From a bacterium (GTDB lineage: Bacteria; Verrucomicrobiota; Verrucomicrobiia; Limisphaerales; JAJXZI01): 60,537 nucleotides of DNA. Position 1 is the first letter of the stretch; the number at the start of each line of letters is the position of its first letter. Under the pieces are notes generated by a model. It did no database searches. It was given only the letters and a program-made list of their open reading frames with translations, and was not told the DNA's origin. Below are positions 7,803 through 17,499 of this stretch, one piece after another. Made by a program: the position numbers and the translations under genes. The DNA lies in contig JAJXZI010000022.1 in assembly GCA_021780115.1 (NCBI GenBank), positions 1 to 60,537 of the forward strand. Reading direction: 5' to 3'.

Positions 7803-10800
7803 ATGAAAACACAACTCACTCGTTTGCTCGCAGCCACGCTGTTGTTTGCCGCGACCGGGGCGGTGCTCGCCCAAGGCACGGCGTTGACTTACCAGGGCCA
7901 GTTGAATTCCCAGGGCGCGCCCGCCAACGGCGCCTTCGACATGACGTTCACGCTGTGGAACGCCCCCAGCGGCGGCAGCCAGGTCGGCAACACCCTGACC
8001 AACGCCGGCGTGACCGCCAGCAACGGCCAATTCACCGCCACGCTGGATTTTGGGCCAAATGTCTTTATGGGCGCGGGTGCCTGGCTGGAAATCGGCGTGC
8101 GGGCCGGCGGAGCCTCCTCGTTTACCACCTTGAGTCCACGGCAGCAGATTACCCCCATGCCGTATGCGATTTTCGCGGAGAACGCCAACGCCGCCGGGCT
8201 GAGCGGCACCGTGTCCAACGGGCAACTGGCGAACAGTTCAATCACCGTCCACGCCGGCGCGGGCCTGAGCGGTGGCGGCACTGTCCCGCTGGGCGGTACG
8301 GTGACGCTGAAGACCACGGCGACAAGCGCCGACACCACTAACGCCATCGTCGTTCGCGACGCCAACGGCGATTTTTCCGCCGGCTCGGTCACACTGGACG
8401 GGAGCCTCAATTTGCCCTATACAGCCAGCCTGACGGTCGCCGGCGGCGGCTCGCTTCTCAGCGACGCCGGCAGCCTCTACGTGGGAAGGGCCGGCAGCAA
8501 TGCCGTCATCAACCAGTTCCCGCTCTTTAACGCCGGATTTGGGGATTACGCCTTGGCCAAGGAGGCCACTTCGACCAATGCCTCAGGCTCATACAACACG
8601 GCCGTTGGCGAGTACGGCCTGATGAACAACACGTCGGGTTCTGAGAATGTGGCGGTCGGCGCCGAGGCCCTCTATGGCAACGTGGTCGGCTCCTACAACA
8701 CCGCCAACGGTTTCCAGGCGCTCGCCAGCAACGTCAGCGGCTCGAATAACACTGCGGTGGGCTCCTACGCGCTCATTGGCAACACCAACGGCGGCTTCAA
8801 CACCGCCATCGGCACCCAGGCCCTCTACGAAAACACCGACGGCTCTTACAACACGGCCGCCGGCTTCCAGGCGCTGGCCGACAACATCAGCGGCTCGGAA
8901 AGCACGGCCGTCGGATTTCAGGCGCTTGCCGGCAACACCAACGGGGGGGATAACGTGGCGGTGGGCTTTGCAGCCGGCTGGAACCTCCTCAGCGGCTCCT
9001 ATAACACCCTCAGCGGCGTTGGCGCCCTGCTCGAAAGCCTCACCGGCTCGAACAATACTGCCATTGGCTTCCAGGCCCTTGGCAATGCCACCGACAATGA
9101 CAATATCGCGCTGGGTTATCTGTCCGGCTTCAACCTCACCAGCGGTGTCTTCAACATCTACATCGGCAACCCGGGCGCTCCCAACGAGAGCGGCGCCATC
9201 CGCCTCGGCACCCAAGGCGCCCATACAAACACCTACATCGCCGGGATTTATGGCACGACCCTCACCAACGCCATGCAGGTGTACGTTAATTCCGCCGGCC
9301 AACTCGGGGCGCTCCCCCCGGAACAAGGCCCGGCGGGTCCGCCGGGACCGCAAGGTTCCGCCGGACCGGTTGGTCTGCAAGGACCAGCGGGACCAGCCGG
9401 CCCGCTGGGTGCGACAGGTCCCACCGGCGCGCAAGGCGCGCAGGGACCAACCGGACCCGCTGGTCTCAATTGGGTCGCCGTCGGTTGGACCAACTTGGTC
9501 AGCTACGCCGTCAACGACGCGGTCTTTTACAACGGCTCCTCCTGGGTGGCGAGTCAGTCGAACAGTAGCCAGCCACCGGCAGTAGGCAGCGCCTATTGGT
9601 CGCTGCTGGCACAGCAAGGCGCCCAAGGTCCAGCAGGAGCTACCGGGGCGACCGGAGCGGCAGGTTCACAGGGTTCTCCCGGCACGCAAGGACCAATGGG
9701 GCCTGCCGGCCCGATTGGGCCAGCGGGCGCCACCGGCCCGCAAGGCCCGCCGGGACAGGCCGGTGCCGCGGGCGCGACAGGCGCCCAAGGTCCGCAGGGC
9801 CCCGCCGGCCCGGCTGGCTTGAACTGGCGCGACACCTGGAATGCCTCGGCCAGTTACGCACCGAACGACGCTGTTTCCTGGGGCAACTCCTCCTGGGTGG
9901 CCACTCAGGCAAACAGTGGCCAAGCTCCTGGACTGGGCAGTTCTTATTGGTCCCTACTGGCGGAGCAAGGTGCCCAAGGCCCAGCCGGAGCCACCGGGCC
10001 ACAGGGTCCCGCCGGTGCGCAAGGCCCGCAAGGTCCAGCCGGCCCCACCGGCCCGATTGGGCTAACGGGCGCGACAGGTCCGCAAGGGCCGCAGGGGCAA
10101 ACCGGGGCCACGGGTGCGCAAGGGCTGCAGGGCCCCGCCGGCCCGGCCGGCTTGAATTGGCGGAATGCCTGGGCGGACTCGGCCAGTTACGCACCGAACG
10201 ACGCCGTCTCCTGGAGCAACTCCTCCTGGGTGGCCACTCAGGTGAACAGCGGCCAGGCCCCTGGACTGGGTAGCTCCTATTGGTCGTTGCTGGCACAGCA
10301 AGGCGCCCAAGGTCCGGCAGGAGCCACCGGGGCGACGGGGCCAGCGGGACCCGCCGGCTCAACGGGGCCTCCAGGGCCACCCGGCACCATCGCCTCCAAC
10401 TCGGTCACCTCGGCGGATCTCGCGGCCGACACCGCGTCGCTGGGAAAAATCACCGGCTCGCTGACGGAGGACCCCACCTCACAGGACTTCTACCTCAATG
10501 ACCACACTCTTTTCCTTCATACGGATCAGTACCACGGCTTGGGCTACTTCGGCACGTTTGGCGGACAGACTGTCAACGGCCCCGTGTTATATGGATGGGT
10601 CTCCGGCGCTCTCGGCTATAATCACTTTGGCTCCCCGCAAGGGGTCGCCCTCTCGTGGTCGTATGGCAACGTCACCATCGGTGGCGGCTATCCGATGGCA
10701 GGCTACGCGCTAACTGTCAACGGCTCCGCTTACAGCACCGGCACCTGGTCCGGTTCCGACGCTCGCTGGAAGAAAGACGTGCAACCGCTGACCCACGCCC

Positions 10801-11108
10801 TGGACAAGGTCACCCACCTCCAAGGCGTGTCGTACGAGTGGCGCCGCGACGAGTTCCCCGACAAGCATTTCGACGAGGGCCCCCAACTCGGCTTCATCGC
10901 CCAGGCCGTCGAAAAGGTCCTACCCGAGGCGGTCCGCACCGACGCACAAGGCTACAAGGCCGTGGCCTATGAGAAACTCACCGCCGTGATGAACGAAGCC
11001 GTCAAAGAGCAGCAGACCGAGATTGATATCCTGAAGACCCAGAACGCCCAACTGCAAAAAGACGTGGCGGAACTCAACGCCCTGGTCAACAAACTGCTCG
11101 CCAAGTAG
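7803..11108 (+). CDS. secreted collagen-like fibre protein with S74 chaperone
   Basis: 1101 aa. Signal peptide about 1-23. An N-terminal beta domain (about 25-125) carries the TYQGQL...ANGAFDMTF and [13 protein letters not shown] motifs. YadA-head-like repeats run about 263-440 (NTAxG..AL..N every 12-14 residues). Four Gly-x-y collagen-like stretches (about 508-553, 606-672, 723-783, 833-861) alternate with three 45-residue modules starting near 555, 673 and 784, which resemble CBM5/12 folds (YAxNDAV, W, Q, YWSLL). The C-terminus is an intramolecular S74 (endosialidase-type) chaperone. Ser985-Asp986 lies at its start, where self-cleavage occurs in this family, and a coiled coil ends it. Probably a trimeric surface or secreted fibre. 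The partner gene follows 12 bases later. Confidence 0.88.
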   Translation: MKTQLTRLLAATLLFAATGAVLAQGTALTYQGQLNSQGAPANGAFDMTFTLWNAPSGGSQVGNTLTNAGVTASNGQFTATLDFGPNVFMGAGAWLEIGVRAGGASSFTTLSPRQQITPMPYAIFAENANAAGLSGTVSNGQLANSSITVHAGAGLSGGGTVPLGGTVTLKTTATSADTTNAIVVRDANGDFSAGSVTLDGSLNLPYTASLTVAGGGSLLSDAGSLYVGRAGSNAVINQFPLFNAGFGDYALAKEATSTNASGSYNTAVGEYGLMNNTSGSENVAVGAEALYGNVVGSYNTANGFQALASNVSGSNNTAVGSYALIGNTNGGFNTAIGTQALYENTDGSYNTAAGFQALADNISGSESTAVGFQALAGNTNGGDNVAVGFAAGWNLLSGSYNTLSGVGALLESLTGSNNTAIGFQALGNATDNDNIALGYLSGFNLTSGVFNIYIGNPGAPNESGAIRLGTQGAHTNTYIAGIYGTTLTNAMQVYVNSAGQLGALPPEQGPAGPPGPQGSAGPVGLQGPAGPAGPLGATGPTGAQGAQGPTGPAGLNWVAVGWTNLVSYAVNDAVFYNGSSWVASQSNSSQPPAVGSAYWSLLAQQGAQGPAGATGATGAAGSQGSPGTQGPMGPAGPIGPAGATGPQGPPGQAGAAGATGAQGPQGPAGPAGLNWRDTWNASASYAPNDAVSWGNSSWVATQANSGQAPGLGSSYWSLLAEQGAQGPAGATGPQGPAGAQGPQGPAGPTGPIGLTGATGPQGPQGQTGATGAQGLQGPAGPAGLNWRNAWADSASYAPNDAVSWSNSSWVATQVNSGQAPGLGSSYWSLLAQQGAQGPAGATGATGPAGPAGSTGPPGPPGTIASNSVTSADLAADTASLGKITGSLTEDPTSQDFYLNDHTLFLHTDQYHGLGYFGTFGGQTVNGPVLYGWVSGALGYNHFGSPQGVALSWSYGNVTIGGGYPMAGYALTVNGSAYSTGTWSGSDARWKKDVQPLTHALDKVTHLQGVSYEWRRDEFPDKHFDEGPQLGFIAQAVEKVLPEAVRTDAQGYKAVAYEKLTAVMNEAVKEQQTEIDILKTQNAQLQKDVAELNALVNKLLAK

Positions 11109-11120
11109 GAAGGAGGAACC

Positions 11121-11816
11121 ATGAAAATTCTGAACTGCCAACTCCAGAGTCCAGAGCTCGTTGGGCAAACTCTGAATGAAAACCGAAACCTCGAACAAAG
11201 CCTGCCTGGTCGGTTCCTGGTCAAATTGACCTGCGCCGGTGCTGCGCCTCGCAGAGGCGCGCTCCGGAACGCGGGTCTGCGACCCGCACCCGCACAAAGG
11301 GCAACCAACCGACTGGACGGTGAACCAAGGGCGAAGGCAGGAGCCAGAAGGGAGAAACGCATTTGCCGGTTCCATGCGTTCGCGCTCGGTTTCTTCATTC
11401 TTCCTTCATCATTCTGCCTTCCGGTCTGGGGGCAGTCATACTCGATGGACTGGCACAAGGTCGCTGGCGGCGGCGGCGCCAGCGCCGGCGGGGCCTATTC
11501 CCTCACCGGCACCATTGGCCAGCACGATGCCGGCGAACCGATGAGCGGTGGCCCTTACTCGCTCACCGGCGGGTTCTGGAGCCTCATCTCCGTCGCGCAA
11601 ACGCCCGGCGCGCCGACGCTCTCCATCAGCCGTTCCGGCAGCACCGTCACGGTGCATTGGCAAAACGTCTCCGGCTGGAGCTTGGAGCAGAACAGCAGCC
11701 TGGCCCAGCCCGCCAACTGGTCGCCCAGCACTGGCGTCGAGACTACGCTAGGCACCAACTACTTCCGCGTCGGGCCTTTGGCTGGGACCCTCTTTTTCCG
11801 GCTCAGACAGCCATGA
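11121..11816 (+). CDS. small secreted partner protein, copy 1
   Basis: 231 aa, family unnamed to me. A strong Shine-Dalgarno (GGAAGGAGG) sits between the stop of the fibre gene and this ATG. The signal peptide does not start until about residue 80 (FHAFALGFFILPSSF). It is preceded by about 78 residues partly encoded by a palindromic repeat (GCGGGT/ACCCGC at 11271-11287). No ATG, GTG or TTG lies in frame between repeat and signal peptide. The mature part starts SYSMDWHKVAGGGG, has the GTIGQ...GGPYSLTGGFWSL motif, and ends in a beta domain closing with LFFRLRQP. A paralogue with the same order lies at 16913-17494 behind the second S74 gene. Confidence 0.75.
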   Translation: MKILNCQLQSPELVGQTLNENRNLEQSLPGRFLVKLTCAGAAPRRGALRNAGLRPAPAQRATNRLDGEPRAKAGARREKRICRFHAFALGFFILPSSFCLPVWGQSYSMDWHKVAGGGGASAGGAYSLTGTIGQHDAGEPMSGGPYSLTGGFWSLISVAQTPGAPTLSISRSGSTVTVHWQNVSGWSLEQNSSLAQPANWSPSTGVETTLGTNYFRVGPLAGTLFFRLRQP

Positions 11817-11919
11817 ATGTCAATCCACACGCCGTGCATCAGACCATCAAAACGCAAATTGAGTAAAACCGGGGTGCCAGCGCGCCCCGCCCTACAAAGC
11901 CGTGAAAAGGACAACGTAT

Positions 11920-14900
11920 ATGAATACAACAATTATGCAGAAATCGCCGGCGACCCAGCCGGTGGCGGCACGCGCACGCGCCAGCGGCAGCCCGTATCCG
12001 GTGAGGAGCGCGGCCTCGATCCCGCCGTGCGCCTCGCCGTCCCGAGCCCCGACCCGGGCCGTGCAGCGCTTGGCGGGGCTAGCGGCGGCGGCGCTTGCCG
12101 CCATCGCGCCGGCGCTCGGCCCAGGGCCTGCCGGCGCGCAAACGGGGCCGTTTCTTGAACCCGTCGCTTCGATCTACGTCAACGCCGATGTGCTTGACCA
12201 GAACTGGGATAGTGGAGAGCCCTATCAGACGTTGATGTGGCAATTGGGCCTGGGAGAATACCCTTCGATTGCCGACGCCGGCTTTTATTCCGATCCGCCG
12301 CCGGTCTTCCCTCGGACGGAGGCGTTCAGCCTATACGACGTTTCCCCGGCGTCTGTCGCGGCACCGTACGAATCTCTCATTAATCCCCACGCCGGCGTCC
12401 AGGGTGCGACAGGCGGAGGCGCCCTCGTGATTGGGAACGGCACCAAGGTTTTCTACATCGACATTCCGTGCTACTGGGGCGGCAACGGCTCCCCTGAGGG
12501 ACCTTTGTCGTCTGGCGGTATCGGGGCCTTTGGCAGTCTCTTCAGCCACATCCATTATGAGGTCCGGGTCGAGGCGGCCGATTCGGTCGGGTTCACCCCC
12601 TCTGCCGCCACGTACACAGCGCAGGCCGGATGGACGGTGCTGACGACCGCGGCGCTCGACGTGTTCAACGCCGCCTACGACGACCCTAACAACCCGGCCT
12701 ATAGCCAAATGCAGGTTCCGTCGTACGCCTACACACCTCAACCGGGCGTCCCGGACACGGTTATTAACCTCAACCAGGACGGTTCGTACTCGGTCAACGA
12801 GGTGGCGGGCGATCCCCAGTGGTACCTCGGCCCTGTCGCCGTCGGCGGCGGCTACCAGGGTTACATCTGGCACGTCGCGGTGGGCTTCCCCCAGAAAGTC
12901 GTGAACATCCTGAGAATTGCCGTGTACGCCTCGCTGTACGCCACGCCCGAAGACGGCCAGAACGGCGGGGGGTATTGTTGCGGCCGAATGTTCGAGTTCC
13001 CGGATCCGTTCTTCTATTACGATCAGCTCCCGTCTAAACTTCAAACCCTGGACCCGCAGTCTCCCTCGCTCACCCGGGACATCGCAATGGCACAGGTCAA
13101 CAGCTTGTACAGCAATCCGGCCGGGGAGGCCATGACTGATCAGCTTGGCCCAACGGATCTGAGCTCCGTCCAGCAGGTCGTGGGCACGGTCATGAGCGAG
13201 CCCGGAGACGAGCACCTCTGGGACTATTCCCCTAACATGACTGTGGCCGTCCTGCCGGACAACCTGCTGACCTACGACTTCCTTCCGTATGGAATCATCT
13301 ACAACCCTCCGGGCAACTACAGCGGGGTAGCGCAAACAAGCACAGCCACGTTCAGCACAATCATGTCCTTTGCGACCTCGCAGGGGTCGCAGCAGCAAAC
13401 GGCCAATGTGCAGGGCACGTCGTTCACCCTGGGCGCACAGGGATCCGTCGGTGCAGGATTCTTCAAGGCCCCTTTTGGCGTGGGGGCCACCTGGTCGCAA
13501 GGCTCGAGCACGGTCAACACCACGTCTGGCACCACAGCGAACACAACCACGCTCTCGGGCTCCGAGACTGCCGGGTATGGCCTCGGCAGTTGCTCCGTGG
13601 GCTGCACCACCCTTATGCCGCAAGGCTATGCAGCGGGCGCGCGGAACCCAACACTCTGGCCGCTGGCGCCTGACGCGACAGACGCAACCCTCGGTTCCCC
13701 GTGGAACGACGCATTCTGGTACGACCAGATCTGGATCATACCTCACCCGGTTTTCGCCACCTGGACGCTCCCGTCGGCGACCGGCGGGACGCCGATTCCG
13801 ACCGCCCAACTGGTTGGCTTCCTCCAGGCGGGCCAATTGAGTGCCAAAACGGCCATCCCGTACCAAGTCAGGTGCCTCTACTGCGCCGCGCAGAGCCACC
13901 AATACTGCTGGGACGAACATTGGCAATTCGCCCTCAGTCCGGATGAATGCATGGCGCTGCTGCAGATGGATCCATTCTACGCCGGCAGCACCTACAGCAG
14001 CGGCAGCACGTGGCAGGGGCCCAACATGTGGCAGGGGGTCAAACCTTCGGACGTCGATCCGAGTCGGTTCATTGAGCTCCGCCAGTTTCCAGTGGTAGAT
14101 GGCCAAGACGGCACGTTCTGCTTGAGTCAGAACTCAGTCGTGAGCTGGGCGGACAACCAGACGACCTCGCTGGCGAACCAGCAAAGCACGTCCTCGGGTT
14201 TTACTTTCAACCTCAATCAGGCGGGCTCCGGGGTCAACTACACTTCATCCCAATCGCAACAAAACGGGGTTCAGGTCACCTACTCGACGCAACAAGGCTC
14301 GAGCCTCGGCCAGGCCGTCACCACCTGCGGCGTGCTCAGGGACAACGGAACGGACATCGATTCTATCACCCATAAACCAAAGAACCCTGGCGGCTTCGCG
14401 GGCCCAAACGTCCCGGACGTTTACTTTGACCTCACGTTCGGCAGCTTCCTCGTTCAGGACGCCAACGAACCGGCGCCGGACGGCACGGACTACACGAGTT
14501 GGCCTGGGTTCTGTGCCGACTGTAATCTGACTGCTTCTGATAGTGTCCTGGTTCTTCGTCCTGAATCGGTCAGCGAGGAGCAGGCCTTCCTGGAAAGTGA
14601 AAGTGAGGGGCCTCTGGGAACATTGTGGGCATTGGAGGACTCGACCGCACTGCGTGACTTCCTTGCCTCGCAGGCATCCACCAACAGCGTAAACGGAGCC
14701 CAACCCGTTTACTGGCTGCCGCCAGGCACACAGTGGCCAGCCCGTGGCGGGTCAGCGCCGCTGTTGCCCCCGCCTCCGGGGTTTCCTCCGCCCTCAGGGT
14801 TTGCCTTGCCGCCACGGGTGAATTATGCCCCCAATTCGGCTTCCCTGGAGGTCACCAGGCTGGGGCCACCTGCCGCGCCGCTGATGCTCGCGCCGATAGG

Positions 14901-15096
14901 CTACGTCAATGGCCATTTCAGCCTGGAGGTCAGTGGCACCGCGCAAGCGAGCTACGTCATCGAGGCCAGCACCAACTTGGTGCATTGGACCGGACTCTTC
15001 ACGAACACAGCACCGGCGACGCCCTTCCAGTTCAGTGATCCGGAGGCGAGCAACTTTGTCGATCGTTTCTACCGGTTGCGGCGACACCAACCATGA
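11920..15096 (+). CDS. large secreted protein of unknown function
   Basis: About 1058 aa from the ATG at 11920, which has AAAAGGA nine bases upstream; a GTG at 11902 is possible. The signal region is long and Arg/Ala-rich, with its hydrophobic core at about 48-70 (LAGLAAAALAAIAPALG) and an AQT-type cleavage site. The middle contains Ser/Thr/Gln-rich low-complexity strands around residues 475-545 and again at 750-790. A Cys cluster near 645-670 (CLYCAAQ...YCWDEH) could bind metal or form disulfides. The C-terminal 65 residues (ASYVIEASTNLVHW ... FYRLRRHQP) form the terminal domain shared by other secreted proteins here. I do not recognise the central family. It lies between the two fibre-plus-partner pairs. 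Confidence 0.7.
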   Translation: MNTTIMQKSPATQPVAARARASGSPYPVRSAASIPPCASPSRAPTRAVQRLAGLAAAALAAIAPALGPGPAGAQTGPFLEPVASIYVNADVLDQNWDSGEPYQTLMWQLGLGEYPSIADAGFYSDPPPVFPRTEAFSLYDVSPASVAAPYESLINPHAGVQGATGGGALVIGNGTKVFYIDIPCYWGGNGSPEGPLSSGGIGAFGSLFSHIHYEVRVEAADSVGFTPSAATYTAQAGWTVLTTAALDVFNAAYDDPNNPAYSQMQVPSYAYTPQPGVPDTVINLNQDGSYSVNEVAGDPQWYLGPVAVGGGYQGYIWHVAVGFPQKVVNILRIAVYASLYATPEDGQNGGGYCCGRMFEFPDPFFYYDQLPSKLQTLDPQSPSLTRDIAMAQVNSLYSNPAGEAMTDQLGPTDLSSVQQVVGTVMSEPGDEHLWDYSPNMTVAVLPDNLLTYDFLPYGIIYNPPGNYSGVAQTSTATFSTIMSFATSQGSQQQTANVQGTSFTLGAQGSVGAGFFKAPFGVGATWSQGSSTVNTTSGTTANTTTLSGSETAGYGLGSCSVGCTTLMPQGYAAGARNPTLWPLAPDATDATLGSPWNDAFWYDQIWIIPHPVFATWTLPSATGGTPIPTAQLVGFLQAGQLSAKTAIPYQVRCLYCAAQSHQYCWDEHWQFALSPDECMALLQMDPFYAGSTYSSGSTWQGPNMWQGVKPSDVDPSRFIELRQFPVVDGQDGTFCLSQNSVVSWADNQTTSLANQQSTSSGFTFNLNQAGSGVNYTSSQSQQNGVQVTYSTQQGSSLGQAVTTCGVLRDNGTDIDSITHKPKNPGGFAGPNVPDVYFDLTFGSFLVQDANEPAPDGTDYTSWPGFCADCNLTASDSVLVLRPESVSEEQAFLESESEGPLGTLWALEDSTALRDFLASQASTNSVNGAQPVYWLPPGTQWPARGGSAPLLPPPPGFPPPSGFALPPRVNYAPNSASLEVTRLGPPAAPLMLAPIGYVNGHFSLEVSGTAQASYVIEASTNLVHWTGLFTNTAPATPFQFSDPEASNFVDRFYRLRRHQP

Positions 15097-15140
15097 CCTC
15101 AAGGCGATAGGTAAGCCTCCTAAAACAACCCGGCAAAACC

Positions 15141-16916
15141 ATGAAAATCAAATTCGCACCCAGACTCATCACCCTCAGCCTTCTCACTGCGGCCCTCTGC
15201 CTTCCGGCCTTGGCCCAAGACACCGTGTTGACCTATCAAGGCCAGGTGCTGGACAACGGCACCAACTTCAATGGCCCCGGCCAGTTCAAGTTCGCCCTCG
15301 TCACCAGCACCAGCAGCAGCACCTACGTGACTTACTGGAGCAACGACGGCACGAGCGTGGCGGGCAGCGAGCCTTCCGCCGCCGTGGGTGTGAGCGTCAG
15401 TAAGGGGCTCTTCACCGTGGTACTGGGCGACACCACGCTGGCCCACATGACGGCTCTCCCCCGTTCGGTATTCACCACCCAGCCCAACCTGCAGTTGCGG
15501 ATTTGGTTCAATGACGGGGTCAGCGGCTTTGCCGCCTTGAGTCCGCTGCAAAACCTGACGCCGGCCCCGTACGCCGTGATGGCCAACAGCGCGATCAATC
15601 TGCTGGGCGGCGACGTCTCTGCCGGCGATGTTTCTGCCGGCAGCGTCGAGGTCGCCGGCCCTTTGTATCTGCCCAGCATAGGCGTGTATCCGGTTGTCAT
15701 CTACTCCGGCGGCAGTCTTCTCATGGATGCCGATAACCAGCACAACTTCTTCACCGGTCCGTCCGCAGGCAATTTGACGCTTGGCGGGTCCCTCAACACT
15801 GGGATCGGAATAGATGCCCTCCAGTTCGACACCACCGGCACTGCTAACACGGCCCTCGGCGAGCAGGCGCTTCAGTACAACACGGGCGGCTCCTACAACA
15901 CGGCTATCGGTTTCCAGGCGCTGGTGAACAACACGAACGGCGGCTACAACACAGCCCTTGGCGCTTTGGCGCTTGGGTTCAACACGAACGGCAACAACAA
16001 CACGGCCATCGGTTACGGGGCGCTTGTCGAAAACAGGATTGGCAACGACAACACGGCCAGCGGCTATCAGACGCTCAACTTCAACACGACCGGCGACTAC
16101 AACACGGCCAACGGCTTCGAGGCGCTTTACAACAATACGAATGGCAACGAGAACGTCGCCAGCGGCTATCGGGCGCTTTACAACAACCTGGGCGGCTCTT
16201 ACAACACGGCCTATGGCGACAGCGCGCTCTTCTTCAATACCACCGGCAACTACAACATAGCCAACGGCTATCTGGCGCTCCTGCACTGCACGACCGGCTC
16301 CGGGAACACGGCCAACGGCGTTAATGCGCTCCTGAATTGCGCGAACGGGACCAACAATACTGCGCTGGGTTATTCGGCTGGCGCCGCACTGACCACGGGC
16401 AACAACAACATCGACATCGGCCACCCCGGCGTGGCGGGCGACAACAACACCATTCGGATCGGGGCGGGAGCCTCCAGCACGTTTATCTCCGGCATTGCAG
16501 GGGTCACGATCGGCAGTGGCGCGCCGGTTTATGTCAATTCTTCCGGCCAACTCGGCACCATCACCTCCTCGGAACGATTCAAGCAAGACATCCACAGCAT
16601 GGGTGCGGCGAGCGATTTGCTCCTGGCGCTCCGGCCGGTGACCTTCCGCTACAAACCGGAACTGGACCCCAACGGCACCCCGCAGTTCGGCCTCATTGCC
16701 GAGGAGGTGAGCCAGGTGGACCCCGACCTGGTCGTGCGCGACGACAAGAACCGGATCTACACCGTCCGCTACGAAGCGGTGAACGCGATGCTGCTGAATG
16801 AGTTTCTCAAGGAACACCGGACGGTCGAAGCGCAGAGCGCGGAAATTCAACAACTCCAACAACGGCTCGACAAGCTGGAGCAACTCATCTCCCAGCAGAC
16901 CGGAGGCCAGCCATGA
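15141..16916 (+). CDS. secreted S74-chaperone fibre protein, second copy
   Basis: 591 aa. Signal peptide about 1-22 (ITLSLLTAALCLPALAQ). The N-terminal TYQGQVLDNG domain ends at LSPLQNLTPAPYAVM (about 25-150) and is the same type as in the 7803 gene. YadA-head-like repeats (NTAxG, AL, NN) run from about 210 to 435. An S74 intramolecular chaperone occupies about 475-565 (Ser477-Glu478 where the family usually has Ser-Asp, then FGLIAEEV), and a coiled coil ends the protein (EIQQLQQRLDKLEQLI). It lacks the collagen-like and CBM-like parts of its larger relative. Its stop overlaps the next ATG, indicating translational coupling with the partner gene. Confidence 0.87.
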   Translation: MKIKFAPRLITLSLLTAALCLPALAQDTVLTYQGQVLDNGTNFNGPGQFKFALVTSTSSSTYVTYWSNDGTSVAGSEPSAAVGVSVSKGLFTVVLGDTTLAHMTALPRSVFTTQPNLQLRIWFNDGVSGFAALSPLQNLTPAPYAVMANSAINLLGGDVSAGDVSAGSVEVAGPLYLPSIGVYPVVIYSGGSLLMDADNQHNFFTGPSAGNLTLGGSLNTGIGIDALQFDTTGTANTALGEQALQYNTGGSYNTAIGFQALVNNTNGGYNTALGALALGFNTNGNNNTAIGYGALVENRIGNDNTASGYQTLNFNTTGDYNTANGFEALYNNTNGNENVASGYRALYNNLGGSYNTAYGDSALFFNTTGNYNIANGYLALLHCTTGSGNTANGVNALLNCANGTNNTALGYSAGAALTTGNNNIDIGHPGVAGDNNTIRIGAGASSTFISGIAGVTIGSGAPVYVNSSGQLGTITSSERFKQDIHSMGAASDLLLALRPVTFRYKPELDPNGTPQFGLIAEEVSQVDPDLVVRDDKNRIYTVRYEAVNAMLLNEFLKEHRTVEAQSAEIQQLQQRLDKLEQLISQQTGGQP

Positions 16917-17494
16917 AGACACGAGCAGGGAAGCTGAAGGGTGGCGGATGGCCGGCGCGCAGCGTCTTGGAGTGCGGCAGTCCTCTGGCACTTATGACCG
17001 GTGTGAAACATTCCCAAACCCCACAAAGCGCCGGCGGGCCGGCGCAGTCCAAAAACTGGCGGCGGAACCTGATCTATTTCTGTTTTCTGTTTTTTAGTCT
17101 CCAGGCATCTGGTCGAAGCTACTCCATTAACTGGTATAAAATGGCCAGCGGCGGCGGCACGAGCAGCAACGGTCAGTATTCCGTCAGCGGCACCATCGGC
17201 CAGCCCGATGCCAGCGGGCCGATGGCTGGCGGCAGTTACTCGCTCACCAGCGGCTTCTGGGCATTGATCTCTGTCGTGCAAGCACCGGGACTGCCGAGTC
17301 TGACCATTACTCATTCGGGCAATAGCGTGGTGGTTTCCTGGCCCAACACCGGCGGCTACACGCTGCAGCAGAATTCCAATCTGGCCACGGGAAACTGGGC
17401 GACCAGCGGCTATTCCATCGCCACCGCCAACGGCACGAACAGCATCACCATCACCCCGCCGGCGGGAAATCTGTTCTTTCGCTTGAAGCAGTAG
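16913..17494 (+). CDS. small secreted partner protein, copy 2
   Basis: 193 aa, paralogous to the 11121 protein: SYSINWYKMASGGGTS, GTIGQPDASGPM, GGSYSLTSGFWALISV and a C-terminal beta domain ending NLFFRLKQ. The ATG overlaps the S74 stop as ATGA. The signal peptide (LIYFCFLFFSLQASG) begins only at about residue 52. The 50 preceding residues overlap palindromic repeats at 16971-16993 and 17028-17045. An in-frame ATG at 16994 is an alternative start, but it also lies inside the repeat. Exported; function unknown. Pairing with an S74 protein twice in one locus argues for a shared task. Confidence 0.75.
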   Translation: MKTRAGKLKGGGWPARSVLECGSPLALMTGVKHSQTPQSAGGPAQSKNWRRNLIYFCFLFFSLQASGRSYSINWYKMASGGGTSSNGQYSVSGTIGQPDASGPMAGGSYSLTSGFWALISVVQAPGLPSLTITHSGNSVVVSWPNTGGYTLQQNSNLATGNWATSGYSIATANGTNSITITPPAGNLFFRLKQ

Positions 17495-17499
17495 CGGCC

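Noticed and set aside
12331..14106. 591-codon open frame on the minus strand
   Set aside because: Lies antisense to the large secreted protein; Arg/Val-rich composition without domains is typical of shadows in GC-rich DNA.
15120..16991. 623-codon minus-strand frame
   Set aside because: Exact antisense of the second S74 gene; repeats mirror the head repeats.
7803..17494. Prophage tail-fibre region
   Set aside because: S74 proteins have signal peptides and no capsid, tail, integrase or lysis genes occur in the window.
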